A DNA stretch of 64,000 nt from Chlorobium sp. (GTDB lineage Bacteria > Bacteroidota > Chlorobiia > Chlorobiales > Chlorobiaceae), in the NCBI GenBank assembly GCA_005843825.1, contig SZXX01000030.1, positions 46,917-110,916 of the forward strand, given 5' to 3'. Position 1 is the first letter of the stretch. The number at the start of each line of letters is the position of its first letter. Shown here in pieces: positions 61,768 to 64,000 of this stretch. Position numbers and translations under genes: made by a program. Under the pieces are notes generated by a model. The model saw only the letters and a program-made list of their open reading frames with translations. It was not told the DNA's origin and did no database searches.

Positions 61768-64000
61768 GTGCCTCTAAGTCAAAAGGAAATCCGCGACAAC
61801 GCCATCCAATTTTCACACAACTGGACAGATGGTTCACGCGAACGAGCCGAATCCCAGACATTCTGGAACGAATTTTTTCAGATATTCGGCATCGAGCGCC
61901 GCCGTGTTGCCACCTTTGAAGAACCAGTAAAAAAACTCGCCGAAAAACGAGGCTCAATAGACCTTTTCTGGAAAGGTACTCTCGTTGTCGAACACAAATC
62001 AAAAGGACAGGATCTCGATAAAGCCTACACCCAGGCCCTCGACTACTTTGTCGGCCTCAAAGACGAAGAACTCCCCAAATATGTCCTCGTCTCCGACTTC
62101 GCCCGATTCCGCCTCTACGACCTCGACAAAGGCACCGACAAGGAATTTCCACTTGCCGACCTTTCCAAAAACATAGGTCGCTTTGGCTTCATTTCCGGCT
62201 ACCAGAAACGCATCTACAAAGACGAAGACCCCGTCAACATCAAGGTCGCCGAAAAAATGGGCCATCTCCACGACGCCCTTCTCGACTCCGGATACGATGG
62301 CCACAACCTCGAGCTTTTTCTCGTCCGCCTCGTCTATTGCCTCTTTGCCGACGACACTGGCATTTTCAACACCAAAGACGACTTTCAATACTACATCCGC
62401 GAAAAGACCCTGCCAGACGGCTCCGACACCGGCAGGGCCATTGCCGACCTTTTCCAGGTACTCGACACGCCCCCTGACAAACGGCACACAACCCTCGACG
62501 AAGAGCTCTCCCGTTTTCCCTATGTCAACGGTGCCCTCTTTCGTGAACCGCTCCGGATTGCCAGTTTCGACGCAGCCATGCGCGACCTGCTGCTCGAATG
62601 CTGTGCTTTCGACTGGAGCCTCGTTTCGCCCGCGATTTTCGGCTCTCTCTTCCAAAGCGTCATGGACAAAAACAGACGCCGCAACCTCGGAGCACATTAC
62701 ACCTCAGAGAAAAATATCCTCAAGGTCATTCGCGGCCTTTTTCTCGACGACCTCTACACGGAGTTCGAATCCGTCAAAACCAGTGCCAAAAAGCTTCTCT
62801 GCTTTCACGACAAAATAGCCTCCATGTGCTTCTTTGATCCAGCATGTGGCTGTGGCAACTTTCTGGTCATCACCTACCGCGAAATGCGGCAGTTGGAGAT
62901 AGTGGTTCTGACTCAATACATGACACTTACCTCCGTGCTCTACCGGGCAGGCAAAACCCAACTCGAAACCGATGTCAGCGTTATTTCAAAAATAGATGTC
63001 AACCAGTTCTACGGTATAGAAATCGAGGAATTCCCCCTCCGCATAGCTCAGGTCGCTCTCTGGCTGACCGACCACCAGATGAACATGCGCCTTTCCGAAG
63101 CATTCGGCCAAACCTACGTCCGCCTGCCGCTTGTCCATTCACCAAATATTGTATGTGGCAATGCAATCCATCTCGACTGGGATACAGTCGTCCCATCAAA
63201 AGACAATCTGCTTATTCTTGGCAATCCACCCTTTATCGGCAAGCAAAACCGCAATGCCGCCCAAATGGCCGATATGGATGTTATCTGCCAGCCACTAAAA
63301 ACCAAGGGTCTTCCCAACTACGGCATCCTCGACTATGTCACCCTCTGGTATATTAAAGCAGCCCTTTTTATTGAGCACACCGCAGTCAAGGTGGCATTCG
63401 TCTCCACCAACAGCATCACCCAGGGCGAGCAGGTCGCCGTGTTATGGCAATTCCTTCTCTCAAAAGGGATAAAGATCAACTTCGCTCACCGCACCTTCAA
63501 ATGGAGCAATGAAGCTCGAGGTAAAGCGCAGGTTTTCTGTGTCATCATAGGGTTTTCAATCGATGGAGGAAGTCTATCTAAGCGACTGTTCGATTACGAA
63601 ACCCCGCAAAGCGAAGCGCATGAGGTTCAGGCAAAGAATATTAACCCATACCTCGTAGATGCTCCAGATATTGTCATTCCATCCCGTAGCAAGCCGCTTT
63701 GTAACGTGCCATTTATAAAATTTGGCAACCAACCTAATGATGGTGGAAACTTATTGCTCTCGGATGAAGACAAGACGCACTTATTGGCAAAGGAACCAAA
63801 TGCTGAAAAATTTATTCGAAAGTTTGTAGGATCACAAGAATTTATCAACGGTCAAAGTCGATGGTGTTTGTGGTTAAAAGGCGTCTCGCCCACTGAATGG
63901 CGAAGTTTGTCAGAAATAGTGAAGCGTATAGAAGCGGTAAAAAAATATCGACTCGAAAGTTCTCGAGAAGCAACCTGCAATCTAGCAGCCTGTCGGATTA
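61768..64000 (+). CDS. MmeI-like fused restriction endonuclease/DNA methyltransferase (Type IIG/IIL), 3' end outside window
   Basis: Own translation from GTG 61768, open to 64000: RERAESQTFWNEFFQIFGIERRRVATFEEPV; D-x9-E-x-K nuclease motif (IDLFWKGTLVVEHKSKG); motif I FFDPACGCGNFLV; motif IV GNPPFIGKQNR. Absent from the supplied ORF track, probably because it has no stop in the window. Confidence 0.93.
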   Translation, partial: MPLSQKEIRDNAIQFSHNWTDGSRERAESQTFWNEFFQIFGIERRRVATFEEPVKKLAEKRGSIDLFWKGTLVVEHKSKGQDLDKAYTQALDYFVGLKDEELPKYVLVSDFARFRLYDLDKGTDKEFPLADLSKNIGRFGFISGYQKRIYKDEDPVNIKVAEKMGHLHDALLDSGYDGHNLELFLVRLVYCLFADDTGIFNTKDDFQYYIREKTLPDGSDTGRAIADLFQVLDTPPDKRHTTLDEELSRFPYVNGALFREPLRIASFDAAMRDLLLECCAFDWSLVSPAIFGSLFQSVMDKNRRRNLGAHYTSEKNILKVIRGLFLDDLYTEFESVKTSAKKLLCFHDKIASMCFFDPACGCGNFLVITYREMRQLEIVVLTQYMTLTSVLYRAGKTQLETDVSVISKIDVNQFYGIEIEEFPLRIAQVALWLTDHQMNMRLSEAFGQTYVRLPLVHSPNIVCGNAIHLDWDTVVPSKDNLLILGNPPFIGKQNRNAAQMADMDVICQPLKTKGLPNYGILDYVTLWYIKAALFIEHTAVKVAFVSTNSITQGEQVAVLWQFLLSKGIKINFAHRTFKWSNEARGKAQVFCVIIGFSIDGGSLSKRLFDYETPQSEAHEVQAKNINPYLVDAPDIVIPSRSKPLCNVPFIKFGNQPNDGGNLLLSDEDKTHLLAKEPNAEKFIRKFVGSQEFINGQSRWCLWLKGVSPTEWRSLSEIVKRIEAVKKYRLESSREATCNLAACRI

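Noticed and set aside
61999-62697. 232-aa minus-strand ORF and plus-strand ORFs 61985-62176, 62183-62818 and 62844-63356
   Set aside because: They lie out of frame or antisense within the continuous MmeI-like reading frame; low-complexity translations (runs of V/E/A or S/T/P) reflect codon bias of the real gene.

Overview
The window is about 64 kb of densely coded bacterial chromosome. Gene content and style suggest a green sulfur bacterium (Chlorobium/Pelodictyon-like), but this is inference and no marker gene was checked. Most genes are recognisable housekeeping or accessory genes: hcp; a MarR-associated four-gene efflux operon; a MarR/YceI/DODA-like group; pyrC; ppk; rpiB; fba; argH; katG; menE; a complete argCJBFRG operon; a substrate-binding protein/GGDEF/LolC-like operon; thiM; pal; and mntH-usp. 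No rRNA, tRNA, CRISPR array or intact transposon was recognised. Main points for a second look: (1) an MmeI-like fused restriction-methyltransferase ORF (61768 to the window edge), absent from the ORF track because it runs off the end; (2) an unlisted 57-aa stand-alone Nif11-domain ORF (36251-36424, minus); (3) four related PAS hybrid histidine kinases, one with a decayed receiver domain and one with an in-frame G9 tract in its ATP-binding G2 box; (4) a decayed duplicate of the 5' end of a fumarylacetoacetate-hydrolase-family gene on the far side of the first kinase; (5) an SDR resembling NYC1/NOL chlorophyll b reductases; (6) a perfect ARG-box-like palindrome upstream of argC and a TTTAACGTTAAA palindrome between marR and yceI; (7) several families of dispersed intergenic repeats.
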